NCBI GenBank assembly: GCA_963763885.1
Contig: CAVXQD010000002.1
Location: 310,001 to 374,000, forward strand
Direction: 5' to 3'
Origin: JANNBN01 sp963763885
Lineage (GTDB): Bacteria; Actinomycetota; Acidimicrobiia; Acidimicrobiales; JANYDT01
Length of the DNA stretch: 64,000 nt
A program made the translations under genes and the position numbers. This document shows positions 24,988-33,026 of the stretch, one piece after another; positions within the stretch are counted from its first letter, which is position 1, and each line of letters starts with the position of its first letter. Under the pieces are notes generated by a model that did no database searches, had not been told where the DNA came from, and was given only the letters and a program-made list of their open reading frames with translations.

Positions 24988-25851
24988 TTACTTGGTTGCG
25001 GTGACCAGCCAGGTGGATCCGTTCACCAGGGCTCCTTCTTCGGTCCACATTTCGCGCATCACACCTTCGGCGATGGTCCGCGCTTGGGCAACCAGGTCAT
25101 CTGAGGCACCAATGAGCAGGCGACCTGCGCCACCGAGACGGATGGAACCCTCGACAGCTGTATCGAAGTCCGACGTGCCGAACAGTTGCATGGTTCGCAC
25201 GCATGGGGTGGCGTCGACATCGCCCCAGCCGCTTGCGGTGAGGATCGAGCAAACACGCTCTGGGTCGGCAAAGGCGAATGGTCCCGGCGCGGTGGGGTCC
25301 ATCGGAGGTTGGTCAGGGAAGAGCGATGCAAGCTCTCTTCCCAGCCCGGACATCCACGAATTGGTTTTGGGTGTCTGCCAGCAAACAAACGCCATGCGAC
25401 CATCCGGTTGCAGAAGCGTGCCGATATTGGTGAACGCAGCCGTGGGGTCGGCGAAGAACATCACGCCGAACCTGCTGACGATTGCATCAACCGCTCCGCC
25501 GATGTCTTGCGTCGCAGCGACCTGAGCATCGGCGAGCACGAACGTGGCGTTGTCAGCTTCCGACGCGGCGGCGCGCTCGACACCACGTGCGAGCATCGGC
25601 TGGCTGATGTCCAACCCGATCGACTTGCCCGATGCGCCAACGAGGTCTGCGATTTGCAGCGTGGTGTGGCCGCAGCCGCATCCGACATCCAATACCCGTT
25701 CACCTGTCTGCGGATTGGCAGCCTCAATGGCGGCATCGCCGAACGGCGCAAGCTGCGTATCCATGCGCTGTTGCCACGCAGTCCAAGTAGTGCCGCCAGG
25801 TTCATTCCAGTACTGCTGTTGGGCTTGGTTTTCTGGCGCGATCCGACTCAT
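24988..25851 (-). CDS. SAM-dependent methyltransferase
   Basis: 287 residues of a class I methyltransferase. Motif I is RVLDVGCGCGHTT, the acidic loop ends GLDISQPML, and motif III/IV is around DAIVSRFGVMFF. The overall style resembles UbiE/COQ5-like small-molecule methyltransferases; the acceptor is unknown. ATG 25851 is chosen because TAGGGT (25863-25858) ends six bases upstream; an in-frame GTG lies at 25857. It is divergent from the CitE-like gene at 25959. Confidence 0.85.
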   Translation of the reverse strand: MSRIAPENQAQQQYWNEPGGTTWTAWQQRMDTQLAPFGDAAIEAANPQTGERVLDVGCGCGHTTLQIADLVGASGKSIGLDISQPMLARGVERAAASEADNATFVLADAQVAATQDIGGAVDAIVSRFGVMFFADPTAAFTNIGTLLQPDGRMAFVCWQTPKTNSWMSGLGRELASLFPDQPPMDPTAPGPFAFADPERVCSILTASGWGDVDATPCVRTMQLFGTSDFDTAVEGSIRLGGAGRLLIGASDDLVAQARTIAEGVMREMWTEEGALVNGSTWLVTATK

Positions 25852-25857
25852 TGGCAC

Positions 25858-25863
25858 ACCCTA
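25858..25863 (-). promoter_or_regulatory. -10 hexamer TAGGGT of the methyltransferase gene
   Basis: TAGGGT on the minus strand, six bases before ATG 25851. The same hexamer and spacing occur at uvrD2. Confidence 0.55.
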
Positions 25864-25958
25864 TTGGTAGGAGGCATCGTTGTCGCACGTTGCAGCTGGT
25901 ACAACAAAGCGATGCAGCTGCAACCTCCCCTAAGTCACGAGATCCTTGGGTCTTGCCC

Positions 25959-26819
25959 GTGTTAGCGATTCGTACGGCGCTCTACGTTCCTGGCGACCGA
26001 GGGGACCGTATTGGCAAGGCCTTTGTCAGCGCTGCTGACTGCGTGATTGTTGACCTTGAAGATGCTGTCGCCGTGTCGCAGAAACAGCACGCGAGAGAGA
26101 TCGCTGTCGGTGCACTTTCGGAGATACCGGGCGATGGCCGCGCCGCGATTCGGGTCAACGCTCTGGCGACTGGTCTCCTGCAGGATGACTTGCTGTCGCT
26201 TGCGCCCGTGTGGAATCGGATCTCGTTGATCGTGCTGCCGATGGTCCCTGACGCTGAAACGGTTTGTGAGGTAGCGAACCTCGCAGCGCAACTGGACCGG
26301 CAGTGTGGCGTTTCCGATGGGCAAGGACCGCGGTTGGTTCCGTTGGTGGAGTCCGCTCGAGGGGTGCTGCACGCGCCGGCGATTGCCGCATCGCATGCGC
26401 GTGTGTTCACGCTCGCCTTGGGTCCGGCCGACCTGTCCGGCGAGTTGGGCATCACGCCCAGTCCAGACGGAATGGAGCTGTTGTACGTCCGGTCGCAATT
26501 GGTGCTGGCCGCTGCGGCAGCGGGGCTGGCGAGACCGCTTGATGGGCCATGGCTCAACGTGACTGATGCTGACGGGTTGCGGCGCTCTGCCGAGGCCGGT
26601 CGACAGCTGGGGTTTGGCGGCAAGCAGGTTATTCATCCAGCGCAGATCGAAGTAGTGGTGAACACGTATGCACTAACGGAAAACCAACTCCTATGGGCAC
26701 GTACGGTTGATGCGGCGTTCGCCGAGGCTGAAGCACGAGGCGTTTCATCCATCACGTTGGCAGACGGCACTTTTGTGGACTACCCGATCGCGCGACAGGC
26801 TCGTGCAATGCTCGCTTGA
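25959..26819 (+). CDS. CitE-like HpcH/HpaI aldolase/lyase
   Basis: 286 residues. Family segments are LYVPGDRGDRIGKA, CVIVDLEDAVA (Mg-binding acidic), IRVNALAT, LVESARGVL (catalytic Glu region), GPADLSGELG and FGGKQVIHPAQ. These match the CitE/malyl-CoA lyase group, which cleaves or forms C-C bonds of CoA thioesters such as malyl-CoA or citramalyl-CoA. No CitD/CitF partners are nearby, so it is a stand-alone CitE-like enzyme. GTG 25959 is chosen because homology starts two residues later. A longer in-frame extension upstream to 25851 overlaps the divergent gene and looks non-coding. Confidence 0.88.
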   Translation: MLAIRTALYVPGDRGDRIGKAFVSAADCVIVDLEDAVAVSQKQHAREIAVGALSEIPGDGRAAIRVNALATGLLQDDLLSLAPVWNRISLIVLPMVPDAETVCEVANLAAQLDRQCGVSDGQGPRLVPLVESARGVLHAPAIAASHARVFTLALGPADLSGELGITPSPDGMELLYVRSQLVLAAAAAGLARPLDGPWLNVTDADGLRRSAEAGRQLGFGGKQVIHPAQIEVVVNTYALTENQLLWARTVDAAFAEAEARGVSSITLADGTFVDYPIARQARAMLA

Positions 26820-26901
26820 TATCGATGCCCGGTAGCTCGGCGGGAACCCGTCAGGACTTTTGGCACTTGCGCAAGGTTCTGTGTCGGATCAGTGTGAGGT
26901 C

Positions 26902-27294
26902 ATGACTTCGTCACCGACGCCGCGTTCTGTCGACCCAAGCGCATCAACGGTTGGAGCTGACGCCATTCGATCTACGTTGGATGCGGAGGAAGCGCGCCTG
27001 CGAGCGTTGATCGCAACCATGGAGACCGGCGGTGTGATTTCGCATACGGGCACGGACGAACACCTCGTCCCGCTGGAAGACCGCACCAACGACGGCGGCA
27101 CCGAGCTCGCGGAACGCACTCTGCAACTGGGTCTGCTGGACTCGTTGGAATCTCAGATCGCCGAAGTCGGTGCAGCACGCCAACGGGTACAGCTTGGGAC
27201 CTACGGGATTTGCGAGCACTGCGGGCAGGCAATCAACCCCGAACGACTCAGCGTCCAGCCGCTCAGTCGTACGTGTACAGAGCACGCCGCGTAA
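26902..27294 (+). CDS. DksA/TraR-like zinc finger protein
   Basis: 130 residues. A helical N-terminal part with an acidic coiled-coil look (LDAEEARLRALIATME; LLDSLESQIAEVGAARQRV) leads to YGICEHCGQAINPERL and RTCTEHAA. The layout is CxxC-x17-CxxH, so the fourth zinc ligand is His where most family members have Cys. DksA/TraR-like proteins bind RNA polymerase through the secondary channel and alter initiation; many actinobacterial small forms are uncharacterised. ATG 26902, preceded by GTGAG, is preferred over an in-frame start at 26860. Confidence 0.8.
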   Translation: MTSSPTPRSVDPSASTVGADAIRSTLDAEEARLRALIATMETGGVISHTGTDEHLVPLEDRTNDGGTELAERTLQLGLLDSLESQIAEVGAARQRVQLGTYGICEHCGQAINPERLSVQPLSRTCTEHAA

Positions 27295-27381
27295 AGAACG
27301 CAATCTGCCAGCAATGCTGAACCGAACTCGGTTGATCGGTCCTGGTTGGTTGCGAGCACTGGTCGCAGGACGCTGTCTCTG

Positions 27382-28527
27382 CTAGCTGTGGGAGTCGATT
27401 GGGGTGGCGGCTTCTGGGTAGAGGCCGGGCAGCAGGATTGCTAATGCTTCGACGGGGAATCGAAACTCGACGGGGCTTCGGTGATTGGAGGCGTGCAGTA
27501 GTCCGTGGTGGATGGCTGCGCTAATCGCGGCGCGGGCAGTGCGTTCTTCTAGCCCGGTCAGGGTCAGGACGTCACGTCGGGTTGTTCGTCCGGCAACAAA
27601 GACGTGGTGGAGCGGTAGAGCGAGTTCGGCTCGGATGCCGGGCTTGGTGTGCGACCAGATGCCGACGAGCGCGTCGATCCGTGCCCGGATTGTGTGGAGC
27701 CGCAACAGGTCTGTCATGAAGGTGACTTCATCATTGGCGCGGTCGATGAACCAGTTGCACCATTCCACGAGGCCTGAAGCGGACCTCGACCCTCGCCCAT
27801 CCAGGTCTCCTCGTCGGGGGTCGTCGGCTCGGTCGAGTAGCAGGTAGTAGTGGTCTCGCGAACGGGCCAATGCTCGGGTGACCGACCACAGACCACGAGT
27901 GATCGGATGCAGCGCCAACGACGTTTGCATGCGTATAGCGCGACCGTTGCCGTCTTCGAATGGGTGGACCCACAGAAGGCGGTGATGGGCCGCGGCAACT
28001 GCGACGAGAAACTCTGCTGCTGGTCGCTTAGTGGCGTAGATCGATTCGCAACGAACAAGGCAGTCCGAAACAATTGAAGCCGACGGTGGAACATGGCGTC
28101 CAACAACGACGTCAGATTGGCGGATACCGGTCGGCGCGGACTGATCGTGAGCGAACAGGTTGGTGTGAATCTCGAGCAAAGCTGAAGTTGTCAGCGCCTG
28201 AGATCCTTGAATCGACGTGACGAGTTTGGCCTCAGCGTCAATGTGTTTGCGAGCAAGGTGTTGAAGGCGAGCGGTCTCGGGTTCGGTGGAATAGTCCGAA
28301 CGGAGCGCCCGTTCGACGTTGAGCGGATGGGTGCCCTGGCCCTCGATGCGATTGGAGTAGTAGGAGTTCATTGACCTGGTGAGGTAAGCGATCGCTGCCA
28401 CGGTTTCTGTGGCGCCCCACCCGGCTAACGCGTCGGCGCGTGCAACAACCTGCTCGGCTTTGCCGACAAGACGGGCCCATTCTGCCCCTGTGGGCAAGAG
28501 CGGCTCCATGAGCCGAGGAGACTCCAT
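27382..28527 (-). CDS. Fic-family protein, class II (self-inhibited)
   Basis: 381 residues. Fic core motif HPFEDGNGR at 188-196. N-terminal inhibitory motif SNRIEG at 58-63 fits the class II pattern [S/T]xxxE[G/N], where the Glu blocks productive ATP binding. A winged-helix-like C-terminal region follows (LTLTGLEERTARAAISAAIHHGLL), common in this Fic subgroup. Fic enzymes transfer AMP or another nucleotide part to a protein hydroxyl; the target is unknown. TACGTT (28539-28534) ends six bases before ATG 28527. The region upstream (about 28540-28600) is AT-rich for this genome. Confidence 0.92.
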   Translation of the reverse strand: MESPRLMEPLLPTGAEWARLVGKAEQVVARADALAGWGATETVAAIAYLTRSMNSYYSNRIEGQGTHPLNVERALRSDYSTEPETARLQHLARKHIDAEAKLVTSIQGSQALTTSALLEIHTNLFAHDQSAPTGIRQSDVVVGRHVPPSASIVSDCLVRCESIYATKRPAAEFLVAVAAAHHRLLWVHPFEDGNGRAIRMQTSLALHPITRGLWSVTRALARSRDHYYLLLDRADDPRRGDLDGRGSRSASGLVEWCNWFIDRANDEVTFMTDLLRLHTIRARIDALVGIWSHTKPGIRAELALPLHHVFVAGRTTRRDVLTLTGLEERTARAAISAAIHHGLLHASNHRSPVEFRFPVEALAILLPGLYPEAATPIDSHS

Positions 28528-28533
28528 CCTCGC

Positions 28534-28539
28534 AACGTA
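28534..28539 (-). promoter_or_regulatory. -10 hexamer TACGTT of the first fic gene
   Basis: TACGTT on the minus strand, six bases before ATG 28527. Leaderless start predicted. Confidence 0.55.
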
Positions 28540-28679
28540 TCATTTGCCGGTTCCTGGAAATGTCAAAATCCCTATATTTTCGGGACTTAAGCTGTAACTC
28601 AAGGGTTCGGTTTGCCGGTTCGTCCGCCGGTTCGTCCGCCTGTCGAAAACGCAGGTTGGGGTTCGCCGCGAAACGGGCC

Positions 28680-29330
28680 TCAAGGCTCCTTGGCGGCGAG
28701 AGCGGCCCAAAGCGCGGTTAGGGCGGCGTCGGGGTCTGTGACCTTGATCGTATGCATACCCATGGCTGCGGCGGGCTTCAAGTTGATGCCGAGGTCGTCG
28801 AGGAACACGCATTCGTGCGGCTGTACATCGAGCGCCTCGCAGGCTGCGATGTAGAACTGCGGCTCGGGCTTTCGATAACCGACGACAGCGGACTCAATCA
28901 CGTGATCGAAGATCGAGATGACTTCGGCCCGCCCGTCTGCATGGCCTGGAACCGTGCCGACCCTCTGGTTCCCTACCACCACGTTGTTGGTTAACAGCGC
29001 CAGCAAATAGCCATCAGCTTTCAACTTGTGGAGCGCCGCCACCATCTGCGGCCGCAAGTCGCCGTGGAGCAGTCCCATGATCGCCCGAGCGTCAACTTTG
29101 TGACCGCGTTCCGATGCTTCGGCCTCGAATAATGGGCAGAATCCGTCGATATCCACCTCGGAGCGCTCGAACTTCGCCCACGCGTTGGTGTTGGGGTTGG
29201 TGGCGTTGATGGACCTGATGAGGTCCTTCGGGAGCCCGTTGGCTGCCTCGTAGCGGGCAAAAGCCTCGAACGGGCTGGTCAGAATGACCCCGCCAAAATC
29301 CCACAATACGGCCCTAATTCCACGTTTCAC
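28680..29330 (-). CDS. HAD-family hydrolase
   Basis: 216 residues. Motif I LWDFGGVI carries the nucleophile Asp, but the second Asp of the usual DxD is Gly. Motif II is LLTNN, motif III KPEPQFY, motif IV VFLDDLG. The DFGG form is seen in the HAD-like phosphatase domains related to the epoxide hydrolase N-terminal domain and ACAD10; a dehalogenase or phosphatase role cannot be decided. GTG 29330 is chosen because homology starts about six residues later; longer in-frame starts lack support. Confidence 0.85.
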   Translation of the reverse strand: MKRGIRAVLWDFGGVILTSPFEAFARYEAANGLPKDLIRSINATNPNTNAWAKFERSEVDIDGFCPLFEAEASERGHKVDARAIMGLLHGDLRPQMVAALHKLKADGYLLALLTNNVVVGNQRVGTVPGHADGRAEVISIFDHVIESAVVGYRKPEPQFYIAACEALDVQPHECVFLDDLGINLKPAAAMGMHTIKVTDPDAALTALWAALAAKEP

Positions 29331-29535
29331 CCCCAGAGGATCGCAGAATGCTCGGCAACCCTCCAAACCCCTGCTTGACTGGAGGAGTCGTTCAAGGTGC
29401 GGCGTCGATGTGCCGATAGGTACAACACGTCGGCTTCGGGATCAGTCCAGGCCATGTTGGCCGGGCCTCCTCAGACGCCCAGGCGACGTTTTTACACTTC
29501 CCAATTCCAACCCCACATAAGCAGGTCCAGACCAC

Positions 29536-31365
29536 ATGACCACCTACAAGGTCGTAGTCGACGGATCGAACATCGCCACCGAGGGTCGCTCCCTTCCAAG
29601 CCTGAACCAGCTCGATGAAGCGGTTCAGTGCTTTATCGAAGAGCACCCTGGCGCAGATGTTCTGGTCATTGTCGATACGTCATTCGCACACCGGATTGAT
29701 CCAACCGAATCCGAGATCTTCGAAGCCGCGTACAACGCGGGCGAGATCATTACCCCGCCAGCCGGCACCATCGGCCGTGGCGACAGTTTCATCCTCAAGG
29801 TCGCTGACAAGTTGGGGGCCACTGTGTTCTCCAACGACTCCTTCCAAGAGTTCCACGGCACCTACGACTGGCTGTTCGACCGTGGCCGTCTCCTGGGCGG
29901 CAAGCCAATTCCTGGCCTCGGTTGGGTCTTCACAGACCGCACCCCAGTCCGTGGGCCGCGTAGCCGTGAGGCCGTGCGGGACGCCAAGCGTTCACAGGTT
30001 CGCCTGGGCTCCAAAGAAGCCAGCCGGCCAATGCCGGTGCCGAAGGCTCCTCCTTCATTCATGACAGCCAAGGAAGAAGAAGCTGAGGCCGAGGCCAAAG
30101 CGTCACGTGGACGCGGCCGAGGCCGTGACCGTGATCGCGCCGAACGCGCGCCAGAACGGACTTCCGACCGCACTTCCGAACGCAGCGATCGTGGCAGGAA
30201 GCGCAGCGCCGAAGTTGTCACCGAGGAAGCTCCTGTGGCTGCCCGCGCCCCAAAGGCATCGCGCCAGCGTGGCGCCGAGCCGGTTGCCACTCGCCCAGCT
30301 CCGTCTGGTGACACCTCGTTTGTCAACGACAGCCTGCCGTTCGTCAGCTTTGTGTCCGAGCATTTGCCCGGCACCGAGGTCAACGGTTTGGTGGAGTCCT
30401 ACGCCAGCCACGGTTTCTACGTCACCATCGGCGAAGCCCGCGGCTATGTGCCGTTGCGTGGTGCCGCAGACCCCATGCCTCGCTCGGCTCGTGATGTCGC
30501 CCGCAAGGGCGAGGAGTACACGTTCATCGTTCGTGCCTTCGATGCAGAACGTCGTGGGATCGAGCTGGCAATGCCAGGTTCGCCTTCGGCAGAAACGATC
30601 GGATCCGATTCTCCGGCCGACGTGTCTTCCGGATCCGGATCGCGTGAGTCCAGCCGAGATCGGGATCGAGACTCAGGTCGCGAGAGCCGTGAGAGTCGTG
30701 ACGGAGGTTCTCGCAGAGGTCGTCGTCGCCGTGGACGCGGGCGGGGCGAAAACCTGTCCGGTCAGTCATCGGCATCAACCGATTCCGATACAGATTCGGG
30801 GTCTTTGTCGGTTTCGTCGTCGGCGCCTCGTCGCAACGGTGCCCGCAAGGCAACCGCAGCTGAACAAGTAGCAGCGCCGAAGACTGCGCCTGCTAAGGCT
30901 CCGTCCAAGGCAACCGCAAAGGCAGCTGCCAAGAAGGCTCCGGCCAAAGCTGCTGCTCCTGCAAAGGCTGCTGCTCCTGCCAAGAAGACTGCAGCCAAAG
31001 CTGCAGCACCTGCGGCCAAGGTCGCGGCTCCTGCCAAGGCTGCTGCCAAGAAGGCAGCTGCTGGAAAGGCCGTTGCTCCAGCCAAGAAGGCTGTTGCAAA
31101 GGCTGCTGCTCCTGTAAAGGCGCCGGCCAAAGCTGCTGCAAAGGCCGCGGCTCCTGCTGCAAAGGCTGCTGCAAAGGTTGTTGCCCCCAAGGCAGCAAGC
31201 CCGGCGAAGAAGGCTGCTGTCAAGGCAGCCTCACCGGCCAAGAAGGCTGTTGCCAGGGCCACCGCTCCTGCCAAGAAAGCCGCTGCAGCAACCAAGGCAG
31301 TCGCAAAGAAGGTTGTGGCGAAGAAAGCCGCCTCAAAAGCCACAGCAAAGAAAGCGGCGAAGTAG
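29536..31365 (+). CDS. NYN/Zc3h12a-type ribonuclease - S1 domain - histone-H1-like tail protein
   Basis: 609 residues in distinct parts. Residues 1 to about 135 resemble the Zc3h12a/NYN PIN-like RNase domain, with acidic metal ligands in VVDGSN, VIVDTSF, GRGDSF and FSNDSF. Residues about 140-255 are Arg/Glu/Ala-rich with RGRGRDRDR-type repeats. Residues about 261-347 look like an S1 RNA-binding fold (NGLVESYASHGFYVTIGEARGYVPL). Residues about 350-430 are Arg/Ser/Gly-rich. The last 170 residues are almost only Ala, Lys and Pro with repeated PAKKA, like histone H1. An RNA nuclease with strong nonspecific nucleic-acid binding is inferred. ATG 29536 is used; no close ribosome binding site is clear. 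Confidence 0.75.
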   Translation: MTTYKVVVDGSNIATEGRSLPSLNQLDEAVQCFIEEHPGADVLVIVDTSFAHRIDPTESEIFEAAYNAGEIITPPAGTIGRGDSFILKVADKLGATVFSNDSFQEFHGTYDWLFDRGRLLGGKPIPGLGWVFTDRTPVRGPRSREAVRDAKRSQVRLGSKEASRPMPVPKAPPSFMTAKEEEAEAEAKASRGRGRGRDRDRAERAPERTSDRTSERSDRGRKRSAEVVTEEAPVAARAPKASRQRGAEPVATRPAPSGDTSFVNDSLPFVSFVSEHLPGTEVNGLVESYASHGFYVTIGEARGYVPLRGAADPMPRSARDVARKGEEYTFIVRAFDAERRGIELAMPGSPSAETIGSDSPADVSSGSGSRESSRDRDRDSGRESRESRDGGSRRGRRRRGRGRGENLSGQSSASTDSDTDSGSLSVSSSAPRRNGARKATAAEQVAAPKTAPAKAPSKATAKAAAKKAPAKAAAPAKAAAPAKKTAAKAAAPAAKVAAPAKAAAKKAAAGKAVAPAKKAVAKAAAPVKAPAKAAAKAAAPAAKAAAKVVAPKAASPAKKAAVKAASPAKKAVARATAPAKKAAAATKAVAKKVVAKKAASKATAKKAAK

Positions 31366-31377
31366 CTGCTGCGCTCA

Positions 31378-31404
31378 CCGGGAGCCCACGTGCAGGGCTC
31401 CCGG
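31378..31404 (+). terminator. Possible terminator after the NYN-S1 gene
   Basis: CCGGGAGCCC (31378-31387) pairs perfectly with GGGCTCCCGG (31395-31404) over a 7-base loop, 12 bases after the stop codon. Only a weak T-rich tail follows (ATTTGT), so termination strength is uncertain. Confidence 0.55.
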
Positions 31405-31525
31405 ATGCATTTGTCTGGCCCATGCCATCCGCGTCGGCCAGGCCAGCCCAGCCTGGTGATGGGCGCGTGATCGGTGCGGGATAGCCGACGTGGGTTGGCC
31501 TTCGAGACTGTCTCGCTCGGGCCCG

Positions 31526-31531
31526 TAAGGT
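31526..31531 (+). promoter_or_regulatory. -10 hexamer TAAGGT of the xthA operon
   Basis: TAAGGT, six bases before GTG 31538. Same hexamer as at 7956-7951. Confidence 0.6.
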
Positions 31532-31537
31532 AGACGG

Positions 31538-32362
31538 GTGCGTATTGCAACCTGGAACGTCAACTCTCTCAAGGCCCGCATGCCGCGGGTTGAAGAGTGG
31601 CTCGCTGAAGTCCAGCCCGACGTGCTGTGCCTCCAAGAGACCAAGCTCTCCGATGCAGCCTTTCCCGCCCTGAGTTTTCAGGCATTGGGCTACGAAACCG
31701 TGCACCACGGCCAAGGCCAGTGGAACGGAGTTGCAATCCTCTCCAAGGTCGGCCTCACTGAGGTCACCCACGGGTTTCTGCCAAACCTGGCGCAATCGGA
31801 AGACGACATCGACGAGTACCGCGCTGGCGTGTTGAACGAAGCTCGCCTTGTGACGGCTCGCTGCGGCGGGGTGTTGGTCTCCAGCGTCTACGTGCCCAAT
31901 GGTCGCAACCTCGACGACCCCCATTGGCACGCCAAGTTGGTGTGGCTCACACACCTGCGCCGTCATCTCGACGCGTTGAGCAACCCCGCAGACAACGTGA
32001 TGGTGTTAGGCGACTTCAACATCGCCCCAGATGACCGAGACGTGTGGGACCCCAAGAAGTTCGTCAACTCCACGCACGTCACCCCGCAAGAACGTGAGCG
32101 CCTTGACTACTTGGAATCATGGGGCTTCACTGACCTGTTCCGGGCGCTGTACCCGCAGGATCGTCTGTACACATACTGGGACTACCGTGCCGGAGATTTT
32201 CATATGCACCGCGGCATGCGCATCGACCTTGCACTTGGCACGGCGCCTGTTGTCAACGCATTGCAGTGGTCCCTGGTTGACCGCAACGCGCGCAAGGGCA
32301 AGCTGCCATCTGACCACGCTCCGCTGCTGGTGCAGCTCGACACGGATCGGTTAGCGGCATGA
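31538..32362 (+). CDS. xthA: Exodeoxyribonuclease III
   Basis: 274 residues of the ExoIII/AP endonuclease family. WNVNSLKARM and CLQETK (metal-binding Glu) are at the N-terminus; GDFNIAPDDRD carries catalytic Asp and Asn; PSDHAPLLVQL carries the catalytic Asp-His pair. It cleaves at abasic sites and removes 3' blocking groups in base excision repair. The GTG start is six bases from a -10 hexamer. It heads a three-gene run: its stop overlaps the thioesterase start (ATGA), and an ABC-F gene follows. Confidence 0.95.
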   Translation: MRIATWNVNSLKARMPRVEEWLAEVQPDVLCLQETKLSDAAFPALSFQALGYETVHHGQGQWNGVAILSKVGLTEVTHGFLPNLAQSEDDIDEYRAGVLNEARLVTARCGGVLVSSVYVPNGRNLDDPHWHAKLVWLTHLRRHLDALSNPADNVMVLGDFNIAPDDRDVWDPKKFVNSTHVTPQERERLDYLESWGFTDLFRALYPQDRLYTYWDYRAGDFHMHRGMRIDLALGTAPVVNALQWSLVDRNARKGKLPSDHAPLLVQLDTDRLAA

Positions 32363-33024
32363 ACGATCATCTCCGTAACGGGCATGCCACCGGGCGCGCG
32401 CCAATCGAAGGCCCAGAGCGCACCGCAATGCATTCGCTTGCCGTTGCCATTCGTGGTCTCGCCTCTGCAATGGTCGACCGAGACCTTCCACCAGACGTCG
32501 CCAACCACGCAGCATCGGTAATAGGTGTGCTTACCGAACACGTGTCCTCCGCTCCCAAGCGTGACTTCGAAACGGACCGCTATCACTCCACCGGATTTGT
32601 TGACTTCTCGCCTGTCAGCGGGCTGGCCAACCCGGTCAGCCCGCCGCTCAACATGTGGCAAGAAGCAGACGGCAGCGTGTCCGCTACCACGGTCTTCTCA
32701 GGCGCGTTTGAAGGACCACCAGCGCATGTGCACGGTGGAGTATTAGCCGCAGCGTTCGACGAGGTTCTCGGGCTTGCACAGCTTGCTTGCGGTCTCGCAG
32801 GCATGACCGGACGGCTCACCATCCACTATCGGCGTCCAACGCCAATCGGAGTCGAAGTGCGCTTCGCTGCGCGCATCACATCCGTTAGCGGTCGCAAGGT
32901 TGTTGTCACCGGCGAGAGCCGCGTGTTGTTCCAAGGCGAGTGGGTTGTCTCCGCCGAGTCCGATGGCCTATTCATCTCAATGCCTAATGGGTTCAGAACC
33001 CTTGCAGGCGAAGAACGGTTCTGA
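32359..33024 (+). CDS. Hotdog-fold thioesterase, PaaI-like
   Basis: 221 residues. The hotdog core is C-terminal: PPAHVHGGVLAAAFDEVLG (catalytic HGG and Asp/Glu helix), then LTIHYRRPTPIGVEVRFAARI. The N-terminal 90 residues are helical and unrecognised. Such enzymes hydrolyse acyl-CoA thioesters. The start overlaps the xthA stop by four bases, and the next gene starts two bases after its own stop, so it is an operon member with xthA and the ABC-F gene. No functional link to DNA repair is evident. Confidence 0.85.
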   Translation: MNDHLRNGHATGRAPIEGPERTAMHSLAVAIRGLASAMVDRDLPPDVANHAASVIGVLTEHVSSAPKRDFETDRYHSTGFVDFSPVSGLANPVSPPLNMWQEADGSVSATTVFSGAFEGPPAHVHGGVLAAAFDEVLGLAQLACGLAGMTGRLTIHYRRPTPIGVEVRFAARITSVSGRKVVVTGESRVLFQGEWVVSAESDGLFISMPNGFRTLAGEERF

Positions 33025-33026
33025 TT

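Noticed and set aside
30762..31550. Long minus-strand open frame opposite the Ala/Lys-rich tail of the NYN-S1 gene
   Set aside because: Its Ala/Phe/Leu repeats are the mirror of the low-complexity PAKKA coding repeat; no independent start or motif.
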